DNA from: JBNJEA01 sp051745395
Lineage (GTDB): Bacteria; Desulfobacterota; Desulfobacteria; Desulfobacterales; Desulfosalsimonadaceae
DNA: 28,117 nt
NCBI GenBank assembly: GCA_051745395.1
Contig: JBNJEA010000027.1
Span: 1 to 28,117, forward strand
Reading direction: 5' to 3'
Shown here: positions 1 through 7,360 of the stretch, piece after piece
How the letters are laid out: the number at the start of each line of letters is the position of its first letter
Numbering within the stretch: position 1 is the first letter of the stretch
Translations under genes and position numbers: made by a program
Notes under the pieces: model-generated
The model's database searches: none
Seen by the model: only the letters and a program-made list of their open reading frames with translations
What the model was told of the DNA's origin: nothing

Positions 1-78
1 CTGGCCGGAGATGGCTTTGATCAGACTGGTTTTGCCGTGATCGATATGGCCGGCGGTACCGAGTATAATCTGCTTCAA
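1..78 (-). CDS. selB: Selenocysteine-specific elongation factor SelB, N-terminal fragment
   Basis: Partial gene running off the left edge; only the first 26 codons are present. They encode a translation-factor GTPase N-terminus with the P-loop motif GHIDHGKT close to the start. This spacing and sequence fit SelB, which delivers Sec-tRNA to in-frame UGA codons, better than EF-Tu or IF2. The start is TTG at 78-76. In this frame a TAA lies at 96-94 and no ATG or GTG occurs between it and the motif, so TTG is the only start available. AAGGA (95-91) lies 12 nt upstream as a loosely spaced ribosome site. The MITE-like element (100-306) ends directly upstream of that site. SelB suggests that the organism makes selenoproteins. 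Another SelB-like GTPase cannot be excluded from 26 codons. Confidence 0.8.
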   Translation of the reverse strand, partial: MKQIILGTAGHIDHGKTSLIKAISGQ

Positions 79-99
79 CGTTGCTTTCGATCCTTATTC

Positions 100-306
100 T
101 GATGGTCTCATAAAAAGTCGCTCTTGGGACGGCAAAGTAAAAAGTTCAAGATCCCCGAGAAGCGGGATTTCAGCTTCGCTTCAACAAGGCGCGCGAATCT
201 CGAGGAATGAGGCGTACTTGTTCGTACGTTGAATGACGAGAGATGAAGCGCATCGAAGATCCCGAGCATCGGGGACGCAGATATTGGACTTTTTACGAAG
301 CCGTCA
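100..306. mobile_element. MITE-like non-coding element with 20-bp terminal inverted repeats
   Basis: The segment is bounded by inverted repeats at 100-119 and 287-306 that match at 16 of 20 positions; the inner TAAAAAGTC is identical. The base triplet TTC flanks both ends (97-99 and 307-309), possibly a 3-bp target duplication. The inside has further imperfect palindromic sequence around 195-240 and no convincing ORF. It lies between the small membrane protein gene and selB, both on the minus strand, and its right end supplies the stop codon of the small gene. The size, terminal repeats and lack of coding sequence are typical of a miniature inverted-repeat or REP-like element. Its copy number in the genome is unknown from this window. 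Confidence 0.6.
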
Positions 307-477
307 TTCCTGTTTGTTTTTCCGCAAATAATCCAAACCATATGCCGTGCCCACCAGAAATACGGCCAGAAGGGCGACAAAAAGCAAGTTGGCCTCCGGC
401 CGGAAAACCCGGGTCAAAACAAATGCAAAAAAACCGGCGACAAGCGCCCGGATCACAAATACGGTCATTTGATTCAT
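304..477 (-). CDS. Small two-helix membrane protein (57 aa)
   Basis: A 57-residue protein with two hydrophobic segments, about residues 5-22 and 31-46, and a short charged tail ending RKNKQE. This is a small inner-membrane protein of unknown function. The start is well supported: AAGGAG (489-484) lies 6 nt before the ATG at 477-475. The stop TGA (306-304) is formed by the last three bases of the adjacent MITE-like element, so the original C-terminus may have been altered by that insertion. It precedes selB on the same strand. A divergent pair of promoter-like sequences separates it from the tRNA genes. No family recognised. Confidence 0.7.
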   Translation of the reverse strand: MNQMTVFVIRALVAGFFAFVLTRVFRPEANLLFVALLAVFLVGTAYGLDYLRKNKQE

Positions 478-509
478 CTCCGGCTCCTTGGTGTAAGTTT
501 AAATGACCT

Positions 510-539
510 ATTTAACCACAGAATTGAAAAAAGCGTCAA
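510..539 (-). promoter_or_regulatory. Sigma-70-like promoter for the small membrane protein gene
   Basis: Read on the minus strand, TTGACG (539-534) and TTAAAT (515-510) are separated by 18 bp, about 32 nt upstream of the start codon at 477. The -35 box matches 5 of 6 consensus bases and the -10 box 4 of 6. This is a prediction from sequence only. Confidence 0.35.
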
Positions 540-547
540 CAATAAGT

Positions 548-575
548 TTGACGGGGATTTTACGGATATTATATT
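548..575 (+). promoter_or_regulatory. Sigma-70-like promoter for the tRNA-His/tRNA-Arg transcript
   Basis: TTGACG (548-553) and TATATT (570-575) are spaced by 16 bp; each matches 5 of 6 consensus bases. They lie about 60 bp upstream of tRNA-His. The expected transcription start near 582 would give a short leader, as is usual for tRNA operons. Confidence 0.5.
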
Positions 576-636
576 TTGAAGCAAAATTCTATTGCATCGT
601 GTAAGGGTTTTTGTTATCAGAGAAGACTTTGGTTGT

Positions 637-713
637 GGTGAGTGTAGCTCAGTCGGCAGAGCACCAGGTTGTGGCCCTGGGGGCCGTGGGTTCAAGTCCC
701 ATCACTCACCCCA
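637..713 (+). tRNA. tRNA-His (anticodon GTG)
   Basis: A complete cloverleaf can be read. Acceptor stem 638-644 pairs with 703-709, the anticodon loop is TTGTGGC with anticodon GTG, and the T-arm contains TTCAAGT. The extra 5' G at 637 faces discriminator C710, the histidine tRNA identity feature. CCA is encoded at 711-713. It is followed 12 bp later by tRNA-Arg, and the two are probably co-transcribed. Confidence 0.97.
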
Positions 714-724
714 TTTTTTATCTT

Positions 725-801
<77 letters not shown>

Positions 802-860
802 AAATCCCCTCCGTTGCAATCCCGATTTGCCCGGCAAACGCCCAAACGACTACCGGCAAG

Positions 861-1472
861 ATGACGATGAGCCATTCGGACAAATCTTTCCAGACGATCG
901 AGATCAAGCAGATCCGCAAAATCACGGGGCGGCGTTTTTTAAACCTCTATGAAATGCAGTATACGGATAAAACCGGCAGGCTGCGCAACTGGGTCTACGC
1001 CTCGCGGCAGGATCCGCCCAAAGCCCAAACCGGCGCCTTTGACAAGATTGATGCCGTCATCATCGTGGCCTTTCACGAGCACCGGGGCCAGCTCGTGGTC
1101 ATACGGGAATTCCGGATGCCGTTGGCCGATTTTCAGTACGGGTTTCCGGCCGGACTGGTCGATGCCGGCGAATCGATTGAAACCTGCGCCAAACGAGAGC
1201 TGGCGGAAGAAACCGGCTTGATCGTAACCGATGTCATCCGCGTCAGCCCGCCCATTTATTCCACTTCCGGCATGACCGATGAATCGATTGTCATGGCCTA
1301 CGTGCAATGCACCGGCGAGCCGTCGGCGGCAAATACCGGCAGCGCCGAAGACATTGAAACCCTGTTCGTCTCCCCTGAAGCCGCCGGGCGCCTCTGTGCC
1401 CAGTCCGCGGAGAAATTCGACGTCAAGACATGGCTGGTGCTGTCCCATTTTGCCGAAACCGGCCGGATTTAA
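861..1472 (+). CDS. NUDIX hydrolase, ADP-ribose pyrophosphatase-like
   Basis: Cytosolic 203-residue hydrolase. A complete Nudix box lies at residues 98-120: G98, E104, then R112-E113 and E116-E117 followed by G119. It fits the GX5EX7REUXEEXGU pattern that binds the catalytic metal ions. Length and the upstream sheet-forming region fit the ADP-ribose or nucleotide-sugar pyrophosphatase group, which cleaves X-linked nucleoside diphosphates to nucleoside monophosphate plus phosphate-X. The exact substrate cannot be told from sequence. Start choice is between ATG 861 and ATG 867; neither has a strong ribosome site. It lies 60 bp after tRNA-Arg and could share its transcript. The gene is intact. 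Confidence 0.9.
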   Translation: MTMSHSDKSFQTIEIKQIRKITGRRFLNLYEMQYTDKTGRLRNWVYASRQDPPKAQTGAFDKIDAVIIVAFHEHRGQLVVIREFRMPLADFQYGFPAGLVDAGESIETCAKRELAEETGLIVTDVIRVSPPIYSTSGMTDESIVMAYVQCTGEPSAANTGSAEDIETLFVSPEAAGRLCAQSAEKFDVKTWLVLSHFAETGRI

Positions 1473-1835
1473 GCCTTTTATAATCCCACTTTGCCCTCCT
1501 CCCCCCGGAAGAATTCGTCCCGAGGCCTGTTAAAAAGCAATTTTATATAAAAAATGCCCCAACGAAAACCAGAATTTTTCGTCAAGATCCACGCTTAACG
1601 GGCACACAGATATTGGCGAAAAAGACAGTTTTCGTTCAGCCACTAAATAAAATCGATACGCCACATTGTGTCTTTTGTAATGAATTTTTCTGCAAAGTTA
1701 CCAGCTTGATCTAAATATGGCCCGGATAGAAATTAAATTTTTTCTATAGTTTTTTAAATGTACTTGATTTTCAATGTCTATCTGATAAAAATACAGGCGA
1801 ATTTTGGGTCATGCGAGAAATAAGGCATTGTTTAA
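1473..1835. other. 363-bp intergenic region, AT-rich, no gene seen
   Basis: It separates the NUDIX gene from the long exported-protein gene run. G+C drops after about 1530. I see no ORF with a ribosome site, no clear hairpin terminator and no RNA gene. The only regulatory candidate is the promoter-like pair at 1764-1791. Confidence 0.5.
1764..1791 (+). promoter_or_regulatory. Possible promoter for the exported-protein gene run
   Basis: TTGATT (1764-1769) and TAAAAA (1786-1791) are spaced 16 bp apart and lie about 45 bp upstream of the first start codon. Each box matches 4 of 6 consensus bases, so this is weak. It is the best candidate in an AT-rich region where chance matches are common. Confidence 0.25.
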
Positions 1836-2642
1836 ATGTTTGTCTACGATAAAATCCCGCGCTCTTTTTTTGTGGCCGGTTGTAAAAAAGTCATGGTTGC
1901 CGTCGTTGCCCTCCGTTTTACCTGTCCCAAGGCATTTCGTTCCGTTTCAAAAAACTATATAGCGTCGATGTGTTGTATAACGATTGGTGTTCTTTTTTTT
2001 CTGTGTTTTACAAGCGGCACAGCATATGGCGGCAATGCCGAAAAAAGAAAGGCTTATCAATTATACGATAATGCCCGTGAAGCTTATATGAAAACTGATG
2101 ATGGCAATGCGGATAAAAAAACATGCTTGGAAATAGAACAGGAATTGATCGAGGCGATTGAAATTGTACCCGACGACACACAACGGCTCCATTACGAGGT
2201 TGTTGAGCAGCGACTCATTCCCGGCACCGGTCGTTGGGTTGAATATGAAGATGTCCGGATTTCTTATGACAAAAAATATTTTCCCAATCGATTGCTTTCA
2301 AGAATTCGGCAACGTTTTCCCCCCCGGCCTATGGCGGTGATTAATATTGTCGATGCAGCTTATGGAAAACAATCGGTAGTTGTTGAAATTTTCAATCGGG
2401 GCAAAACCCGGATGGAAAACCTCAGGGTCGGAATCAGGAATGATTCCTGGCGCTCGGACAGTAAAACCATTTCTGTGATAAAACCGGGTGAGAGACGTCA
2501 GTTGAAATGGACGGTATCAGAGATCGGCATTTGCAGCATCCGCTTCAAGGAAAAATTTAATTATGCCCCTCGTGACCTTTCTTTGGGCGGTAACCGCGGC
2601 AGCGGAAAGCCGGAAAATAAAGTTTTGACGATACGAGAATAG
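1836..2642 (+). CDS. Exported protein of unknown function with C-terminal beta-sandwich-like region
   Basis: A 268-residue protein, first gene of the plus-strand envelope run. A hydrophobic stretch at about residues 47-65, ending near FTSGTAYGG, looks like a signal peptide with an unusually long N-region. A later start, such as the ATG at 1969, is therefore possible. The chosen ATG has TAAGG (1821-1825) 10 nt upstream. Residues about 70-165 are mostly helical and charged. The last roughly 95 residues alternate hydrophobic and polar residues in a pattern suggesting a beta-sandwich or Ig-like domain. I do not recognise the family. A 102-bp gap with a strong ribosome site for the next gene follows. 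Confidence 0.7.
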   Translation: MFVYDKIPRSFFVAGCKKVMVAVVALRFTCPKAFRSVSKNYIASMCCITIGVLFFLCFTSGTAYGGNAEKRKAYQLYDNAREAYMKTDDGNADKKTCLEIEQELIEAIEIVPDDTQRLHYEVVEQRLIPGTGRWVEYEDVRISYDKKYFPNRLLSRIRQRFPPRPMAVINIVDAAYGKQSVVVEIFNRGKTRMENLRVGIRNDSWRSDSKTISVIKPGERRQLKWTVSEIGICSIRFKEKFNYAPRDLSLGGNRGSGKPENKVLTIRE

Positions 2643-2744
2643 GCAAACGTATTTTAGAATAAAAAAGCCGGGGAGTGGGGGGCAATATATTTATATGGCC
2701 GGCCCTTTTTTCCGTATTCGATTGTTCATGGATTGGGAGGAGTT

Positions 2745-3764
2745 ATGGATTTTTCGCGTTGGCTTCAATTTTTTGTTTTCAGTGTTGTGGTTGTTCTTTT
2801 TTTTACTGTTGATTCGGATGCCAGTTCCCGCATGAATTATCCGGGCACTCGGGCAAGGGCCATGGGAACGGCTTTTACAGCCATCGCAGACGATGCATCT
2901 GCCATATGGTATAATCCGGCCGGTATTGCCATCGGGGGCAAAGGGAAAATGGATTTTATCGGCGAGGGCAACGAAGCCATAAATGATGAACTCGACAAAG
3001 AAATCAAACCGTTTCTTGCCTGGAAAATAACAGGGGAAAAAGGCGGTTTTGCTGTGTCCTATTTTACGCCGTATGTATTTGGTCAATCGGTTGCCGATGA
3101 TGGCACTGTTGTCGACCGGCTGGATGTCTACAGTTTTGGCGGGGCCTATACATTTCCCTATCGTATCAGAATGGGGGGAACCTTTGAATTTATTGAGCTT
3201 GAAACAGATGCAGACTATGATCATACCAGCGGCGTTTCCGGTAGCATAGGGGCGCATTGGGTCCCGCTCGATTACCGCCCATGGGGAGTGAAGATGCAAT
3301 TTGGGGGCGTTTACCGATTTGAATCCACGATCGACGACGAAGATTATGAGGGGTTCAATAAACCCGTCAGCTGGAATTACGGGGCATCTTTGATGAAATC
3401 CATTACACCGCTTCGGTCTAACCTCATTGTATCGGCCCAGTATGAAAAAACCGATTTTTCCGTCTTACAAGACGAGTGGGGCGAAGAGGAAATGATGTCT
3501 TACGGCGTGGAATGGCAGATTGTCCTGAATAGTTTTATTACGCGGATGGCCCTGCGCGCCGGCATGTATTCCGAAGAGCCCGATGGGGTTGACAGCAATT
3601 TTGAGATGAATGGCTCGACCTATGGGGTTGGATTGCGGTTTGGCAAAAAATGGGGGCTTGAATATTCAATGGAAAACCGGGAATGGGAAAATCCCGATTA
3701 TTCCTATAAGAAAGATTTTACCCTGCATGCCCTGGCAGTGACGTATTCCCACCAGTTCGATTGA
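2745..3764 (+). CDS. Outer-membrane beta-barrel protein, FadL/PorV/TraF-like
   Basis: A 339-residue protein with a signal peptide (hydrophobic core about residues 8-22, cleavage near DSDA-SS). Just after the signal come the motifs RARAMGTAFTAI, DDASAIWYNPAG and IA, which are hallmarks of FadL/OmpP1-like and PorV/TraF-like barrels. The rest alternates aromatic and polar residues with many Tyr/Phe/Gly, and the chain ends in an aromatic-rich strand (YSHQFD). The ATG at 2745 is preferred because GGGAGGAG (2735-2742) sits directly before it; a TTG at 2733 would overlap that ribosome site. FadL proteins carry hydrophobic compounds, whereas PorV acts in type IX secretion. Which analogy applies here is unknown. 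It is the only obvious outer-membrane pore of the cluster. Confidence 0.85.
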   Translation: MDFSRWLQFFVFSVVVVLFFTVDSDASSRMNYPGTRARAMGTAFTAIADDASAIWYNPAGIAIGGKGKMDFIGEGNEAINDELDKEIKPFLAWKITGEKGGFAVSYFTPYVFGQSVADDGTVVDRLDVYSFGGAYTFPYRIRMGGTFEFIELETDADYDHTSGVSGSIGAHWVPLDYRPWGVKMQFGGVYRFESTIDDEDYEGFNKPVSWNYGASLMKSITPLRSNLIVSAQYEKTDFSVLQDEWGEEEMMSYGVEWQIVLNSFITRMALRAGMYSEEPDGVDSNFEMNGSTYGVGLRFGKKWGLEYSMENREWENPDYSYKKDFTLHALAVTYSHQFD

Positions 3765-3853
3765 TTCGGCCCTTAATTTAGGTCGGCTTAACTTGTAACA
3801 TTGGGTCCGCTACGTAATCTTAACGATTTTTGTCAGCCTTTTAGAGGTGTTTT

Positions 3854-5701
3854 ATGGGAAAAAAGTTTGGCTTGATATTGGCGGTTTTGCTGCTTTTTCC
3901 GACGGAAGGTTTTTCTTCCGGCATAGATATAATCGGCGATAATGCCTTTGTGATTTCCTATCAAATTTCGCTGAACGGACAAAATAAAGGATACATGGAA
4001 ATTGAAAAAAACGGAAATCATTTTTCGTCTCAATATTATCATATTACCCGTAATGATCAGATTCCTTTTTATGCGCAAAGCAAATCCGGAAAGTTGAAAG
4101 ACAATTTATATGCCACTGAATTGAAATTTAACGGCCGGCATTATAGAGTTTTCAATGATTTGACCCAGCAGGCCCCCGAAAATCTCCCGTCGTTTCTTCA
4201 ATCGGATGATAGTAAAGCAAAACGGGCGGTTCTGGTCAATCAGTCGACCGGTCGTATTGAATTGTCTTTTGAAAAGATTCCAATGGTGACATTTGAAAAC
4301 ATCATCATCGGGTTTTTGTCCGACAGAATTGAAAGCAAGCAGCCCCTTATGCTTTATGAGGGAGGCAATGATATTAAAATGAAGGTTTTTTTTAAAAAAG
4401 AAAAAATTGCGGATTCCAGCAGATGCGTGGCCGCAAAATATAGTTGTTTTCGTCAGAACGTCCCGGGCCAGTCTTCGAAGTTTTTGTTCGATATCCTGGT
4501 AAACAAAGACGGCATACCCATTGAGGCTGCTTCCAAATCGCGATGGAAGTTCCGTATCGATAAAATCGGTCGAATCAAAACCGTAAGCAAAGATATTCGG
4601 CCATACCTGGCCGAAAAGGCGCAAAGAAAAACCCGGGATATCTTTTCAATGTGTAAGGCCCGCATTAATCAGTTAGACATTACCAATTTCGAAAAAGCGG
4701 GGCGTGATTTTTACAATTACGATTATCAGCTCGATATTCATTTTCTGCCGGATCCGGATCACAAGTATGAAGCGCTTAAATATTTATGTGAACAGGTCGA
4801 TTCCAAAACCAAATGTTCGGGGGATACGAGCAAGGTGTCGGTTTCCGGAGGCCAGTATCTGATCCGGGCTAACAGGGATGAAACGTGCGGGGTTTTGAGG
4901 CAGATGGCCGATATAGACAATTGTGAATCCAGTGTGCAAAGTGAATATGCGGACGTCTCTGCATCAAGATTTCTGCAAGTCATTGCAAAAGAGGTAAAAG
5001 CGGCGAAATTGCAGATCAGATCCGAATCCTGGTATAAGTTGGGCGGATATTTTATTGAAAATGCCGCCACCGGTGAAAAAATCGATTTGGATATGGATGA
5101 GGCCTGCCGGTTGTTTTTAAGCCATCAGTATCCCGAAAAAACATTGGAGTATCGAAACCACAGTGTCATCAACCGGCAAAAAGAAATACAAAGGAAAGAT
5201 GAAAACGGTACCGTGCGAAAAAAGTGGGAGGAAAGACCTGTGAGACTGGAAATCGATTATGTGAGCAAAACCCCGGTTTCTTCTGACTATGTTTCCAGGG
5301 CCGCAAAGCAGGTTATTTATGAAAAATTGTTTGGGCGTGGAATAGACAGCCGGTATTTGAACAATTATGACATGCAGCTTAAAAAAGATGGTGCCAGAAG
5401 TTTCCACATTGCTGTTTCCAGGGCGAAAATTAACGATATTATAGAGCAAAAACGCCAGAGCGAGTACAATAAGCTGGCACAGACATCTGCCAATATAACA
5501 AATCGCAAAACGCTCGATGCCAATGGGTTATACCGCTTGAGCGGCCATGGTAGAATCAATATGGAAACGCTAAACGAGTATATCCTGGATGAGCTGATTG
5601 GAAAGCACCCCAGACTCGAGTACACCACCGGCGAAATAAAGAAGGAAAAAACATCATGGGTTTTCCCGGTGATTGCTTCCGAAGTCTCGATCTGTAAATG
5701 A
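3854..5701 (+). CDS. Large exported protein of unknown function (615 aa)
   Basis: The ATG is preceded by GAGGTG a few bases upstream. An N-terminal signal peptide (about residues 1-21, hydrophobic core LILAVLLLF) directs it to the periplasm or beyond. Residues about 25-240 are rich in predicted beta strands with repeated 'ISYQISLNG', 'LKFNGRHY' type patterns. They recall the DUF3108 lipocalin-like fold, but this is only a visual resemblance. The central part (about 270-470) contains several Cys residues that could form disulfides. The C-terminal third is charged and probably mixed helix/sheet. No catalytic motif is visible. G+C is very low (19 of 60 bases at 3961-4020). The next gene starts 37 bp downstream, so co-transcription is likely. 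Confidence 0.75.
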   Translation: MGKKFGLILAVLLLFPTEGFSSGIDIIGDNAFVISYQISLNGQNKGYMEIEKNGNHFSSQYYHITRNDQIPFYAQSKSGKLKDNLYATELKFNGRHYRVFNDLTQQAPENLPSFLQSDDSKAKRAVLVNQSTGRIELSFEKIPMVTFENIIIGFLSDRIESKQPLMLYEGGNDIKMKVFFKKEKIADSSRCVAAKYSCFRQNVPGQSSKFLFDILVNKDGIPIEAASKSRWKFRIDKIGRIKTVSKDIRPYLAEKAQRKTRDIFSMCKARINQLDITNFEKAGRDFYNYDYQLDIHFLPDPDHKYEALKYLCEQVDSKTKCSGDTSKVSVSGGQYLIRANRDETCGVLRQMADIDNCESSVQSEYADVSASRFLQVIAKEVKAAKLQIRSESWYKLGGYFIENAATGEKIDLDMDEACRLFLSHQYPEKTLEYRNHSVINRQKEIQRKDENGTVRKKWEERPVRLEIDYVSKTPVSSDYVSRAAKQVIYEKLFGRGIDSRYLNNYDMQLKKDGARSFHIAVSRAKINDIIEQKRQSEYNKLAQTSANITNRKTLDANGLYRLSGHGRINMETLNEYILDELIGKHPRLEYTTGEIKKEKTSWVFPVIASEVSICK

Positions 5702-5738
5702 AGGCATCAAATCAATACAAAGGGAAAAAGAGGTTGTG

Positions 5739-6521
5739 ATGCTGCTAAAGACAATGCGATTTGCCGTCCTGATAGCGGGCATGTGCTTTGTGACGGTTTT
5801 CTGCGGGCAGTCAATATCTTCTGCTCAATCCGCCCAGCCCATCAACGGGGTGGGCTTTGCCAGCATGGAAAAATTTTCTTTTGACTCCCCGGTCTGGAAC
5901 AACAATTTTTCAACGCTGGCAAAGCAGAGTTACCTGATGAAATACTCGTCGTTTAAGCAGGTAGCGGAAAAACTGCAGATGAACGACCTGAGACCGCTTA
6001 CACTCGAAATTCCGGGCGATAAACTGGTTTTGCCGGCCAACACCAAAACCGTCCGGAAGTTCCATGAGCAGTTCAACGACCGGGGCGATCGGTATTTGCG
6101 AAATATTGCCCTGGCCAACAATGCCGCCCTGGTTGTTTTCGATTACGTGGAAAAATTTGATGTGCAACGCTATATCGAGCAGCAGATTGACAATTTCGTG
6201 GTAACCGTCATCGTGTATTATCTGGACAGCAACGCCATGGGATTGACCCATATCCCAATCCAAAGGGATGACTTCAGCAAAACCCGGATCGATTACAATG
6301 GCCTGAAAGCAAAAATTCACCGGGCGATACTTGAAGCACTCGAGGATGCAGTAATAAATACGCAGGGCATTATTTCAGGCAATCTTGGCGCAGACGGGCA
6401 AAAGAAGAACGGCAAGCCGCATGCGGATAACGGCTCCGGCGAGTCGTCCGGTCCGGAACAATCCGGACCGATAGAAGACAGCCACATGTCTGAACAGGAA
6501 AAGTCGAGCTTCTGGGAGTAA
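5739..6521 (+). CDS. Exported protein with disordered polar C-terminal tail
   Basis: A 260-residue protein. The start at 5739 is chosen because AAGAGG (5728-5733) lies 5 nt before it and a typical signal peptide follows (about residues 1-30, core AVLIAGMCFVTVF, cleavage near SSAQSA). The mature part (about 31-215) appears to be an alpha/beta domain; a strand-rich stretch (ALVVFDYV, VVTVIVYYL) is followed by a long helix (about 190-212). The overall look resembles CsgG/TolB-N-like envelope domains, but no family signature is definite. The last roughly 40 residues are low-complexity, rich in Gly, Ser, Pro, Glu and Lys, and probably disordered. Its TAA stop abuts the MITE-like element at 6521-6667. 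Confidence 0.75.
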   Translation: MLLKTMRFAVLIAGMCFVTVFCGQSISSAQSAQPINGVGFASMEKFSFDSPVWNNNFSTLAKQSYLMKYSSFKQVAEKLQMNDLRPLTLEIPGDKLVLPANTKTVRKFHEQFNDRGDRYLRNIALANNAALVVFDYVEKFDVQRYIEQQIDNFVVTVIVYYLDSNAMGLTHIPIQRDDFSKTRIDYNGLKAKIHRAILEALEDAVINTQGIISGNLGADGQKKNGKPHADNGSGESSGPEQSGPIEDSHMSEQEKSSFWE

Positions 6522-6667
6522 GGGTTTGTCACAAAACAACTTGTTCTTTTTCCCCGTCTTCTTTGTTGCTGCGTCGGTCAAACAGCTTGCTATTCTCCCG
6601 CTTTGCGCCTCGAAGACGGAAAAAATTGCGGCGACGGATCTGCCCAACTTATTTTGTGACGAACCCT
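6521..6667. mobile_element. 147-bp MITE-like element with 23-bp terminal inverted repeats
   Basis: The terminal repeats at 6521-6543 and 6645-6667 match at 20 of 23 positions. Inside, CGTCTTC (6555-6561) and GAAGACG (6612-6618) form a second nested inverted pair, so the whole segment can fold as a long hairpin. TAA is repeated at both borders (6519-6521 and 6667-6669), a possible 3-bp target duplication; a TA duplication is also compatible. The left TAA doubles as the stop codon of the upstream gene. An open frame passes through the element into the next gene, but signal-peptide position and ribosome site put the true start downstream at 6689. No transposase is encoded. It may affect RNA stability or transcription within the gene run. 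Confidence 0.65.
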
Positions 6668-6688
6668 AAACGCAAAAGGTACGGCAAT

Positions 6689-7360
6689 ATGAGAACATGT
6701 AGAACAATCGTGATATTGGGGTGGGGGCTATTGTTGTGCGGGATTTGGGCTTCTTCGGTATCTGCGCAGAAAATGATTGTTTTGCCCCCGAATGTGGACT
6801 ACCTCACCCAATGCAAATCGACTGATCAACATGAAGCGCTTCTATCAGGACTGGGCAGAAATATCTATTTTAACATGAAAAGCAGCATTGAAAAATTCAA
6901 CAGCCTTAAAAAATCACAGAAAAAACAATTGCGTTACAAGGCGCTGGATATTGTTTCGGCCTGCTGCCAGGACAATAGGAAGATTGAAAAGTTTTACGAC
7001 GATGTAAAGCCGGAATCCGAAAAGTTGGAAAACGTTTGTGAAAAACACCAAAGTAATGTCATCGTCTGGGCGGAATTCGAACCCCGGTTCAAAAAGAAAC
7101 TGGTTGAAGCGATGAATGAGCAAACGGATTGTTATATCGGAATCCGACTGTCGGTATATGAAAATGGCGGCCAAATTCGGTCCAAGGCGTTGGCCTTGAA
7201 ATATAAATATGACTTTAACGCTTTTTCCGGCAAAGCCCAGGCCGATGTATCGGAGGCCATTATTTCGTTGTTAAAAGAGATTCACTTCGAAAAACACGAC
7301 GATCCGGATTCTAACGACAACTCGGATACTGTCCAGCAGGCGATGCCCGGAATTTTATGA
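6689..7360 (+). CDS. Exported protein of unknown function (223 aa)
   Basis: The start at 6689 is chosen over an upstream in-frame ATG at 6563, because 6563 lies inside the MITE-like element and would add 42 basic residues in front of a normal signal peptide. AAAAGG lies about 9 nt upstream. The signal peptide covers residues 1-26 (core IVILGWGLLLCGIW, cleavage after SVSA). The mature protein is mainly alpha/beta, with a CC pair in its middle part (SACCQ) and a strand-helix pattern near the end (residues about 130-200) like that of the preceding gene product. The C-terminus is polar and Asp-rich. Its stop overlaps the start of the first permease gene (ATGA at 7357-7360), so the two are translationally coupled. 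This suggests that it serves the transporter as a periplasmic partner. Confidence 0.75.
   Translation: MRTCRTIVILGWGLLLCGIWASSVSAQKMIVLPPNVDYLTQCKSTDQHEALLSGLGRNIYFNMKSSIEKFNSLKKSQKKQLRYKALDIVSACCQDNRKIEKFYDDVKPESEKLENVCEKHQSNVIVWAEFEPRFKKKLVEAMNEQTDCYIGIRLSVYENGGQIRSKALALKYKYDFNAFSGKAQADVSEAIISLLKEIHFEKHDDPDSNDNSDTVQQAMPGIL

Noticed and set aside
1607..1616. 10-bp sequence CAGATATTGG shared with the inside of the MITE-like element at 278-287, suggesting a decayed second copy
   Set aside because: Neither the terminal repeats nor flanking similarity extends beyond the 10 bp; a chance match is more likely.
2661..2712. Intrinsic terminator between the first two envelope genes
   Set aside because: The arms AAAAAAGCCGG and CCGGCCCTTTTTT pair imperfectly across a loop of about 30 nt; too weak to list as a terminator.
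6563..6688. Upstream ATG giving a 265-residue form of the exported protein
   Set aside because: It lies inside the MITE-like element and would place 42 mostly basic residues before a normal signal peptide; the ATG at 6689 has a ribosome site.
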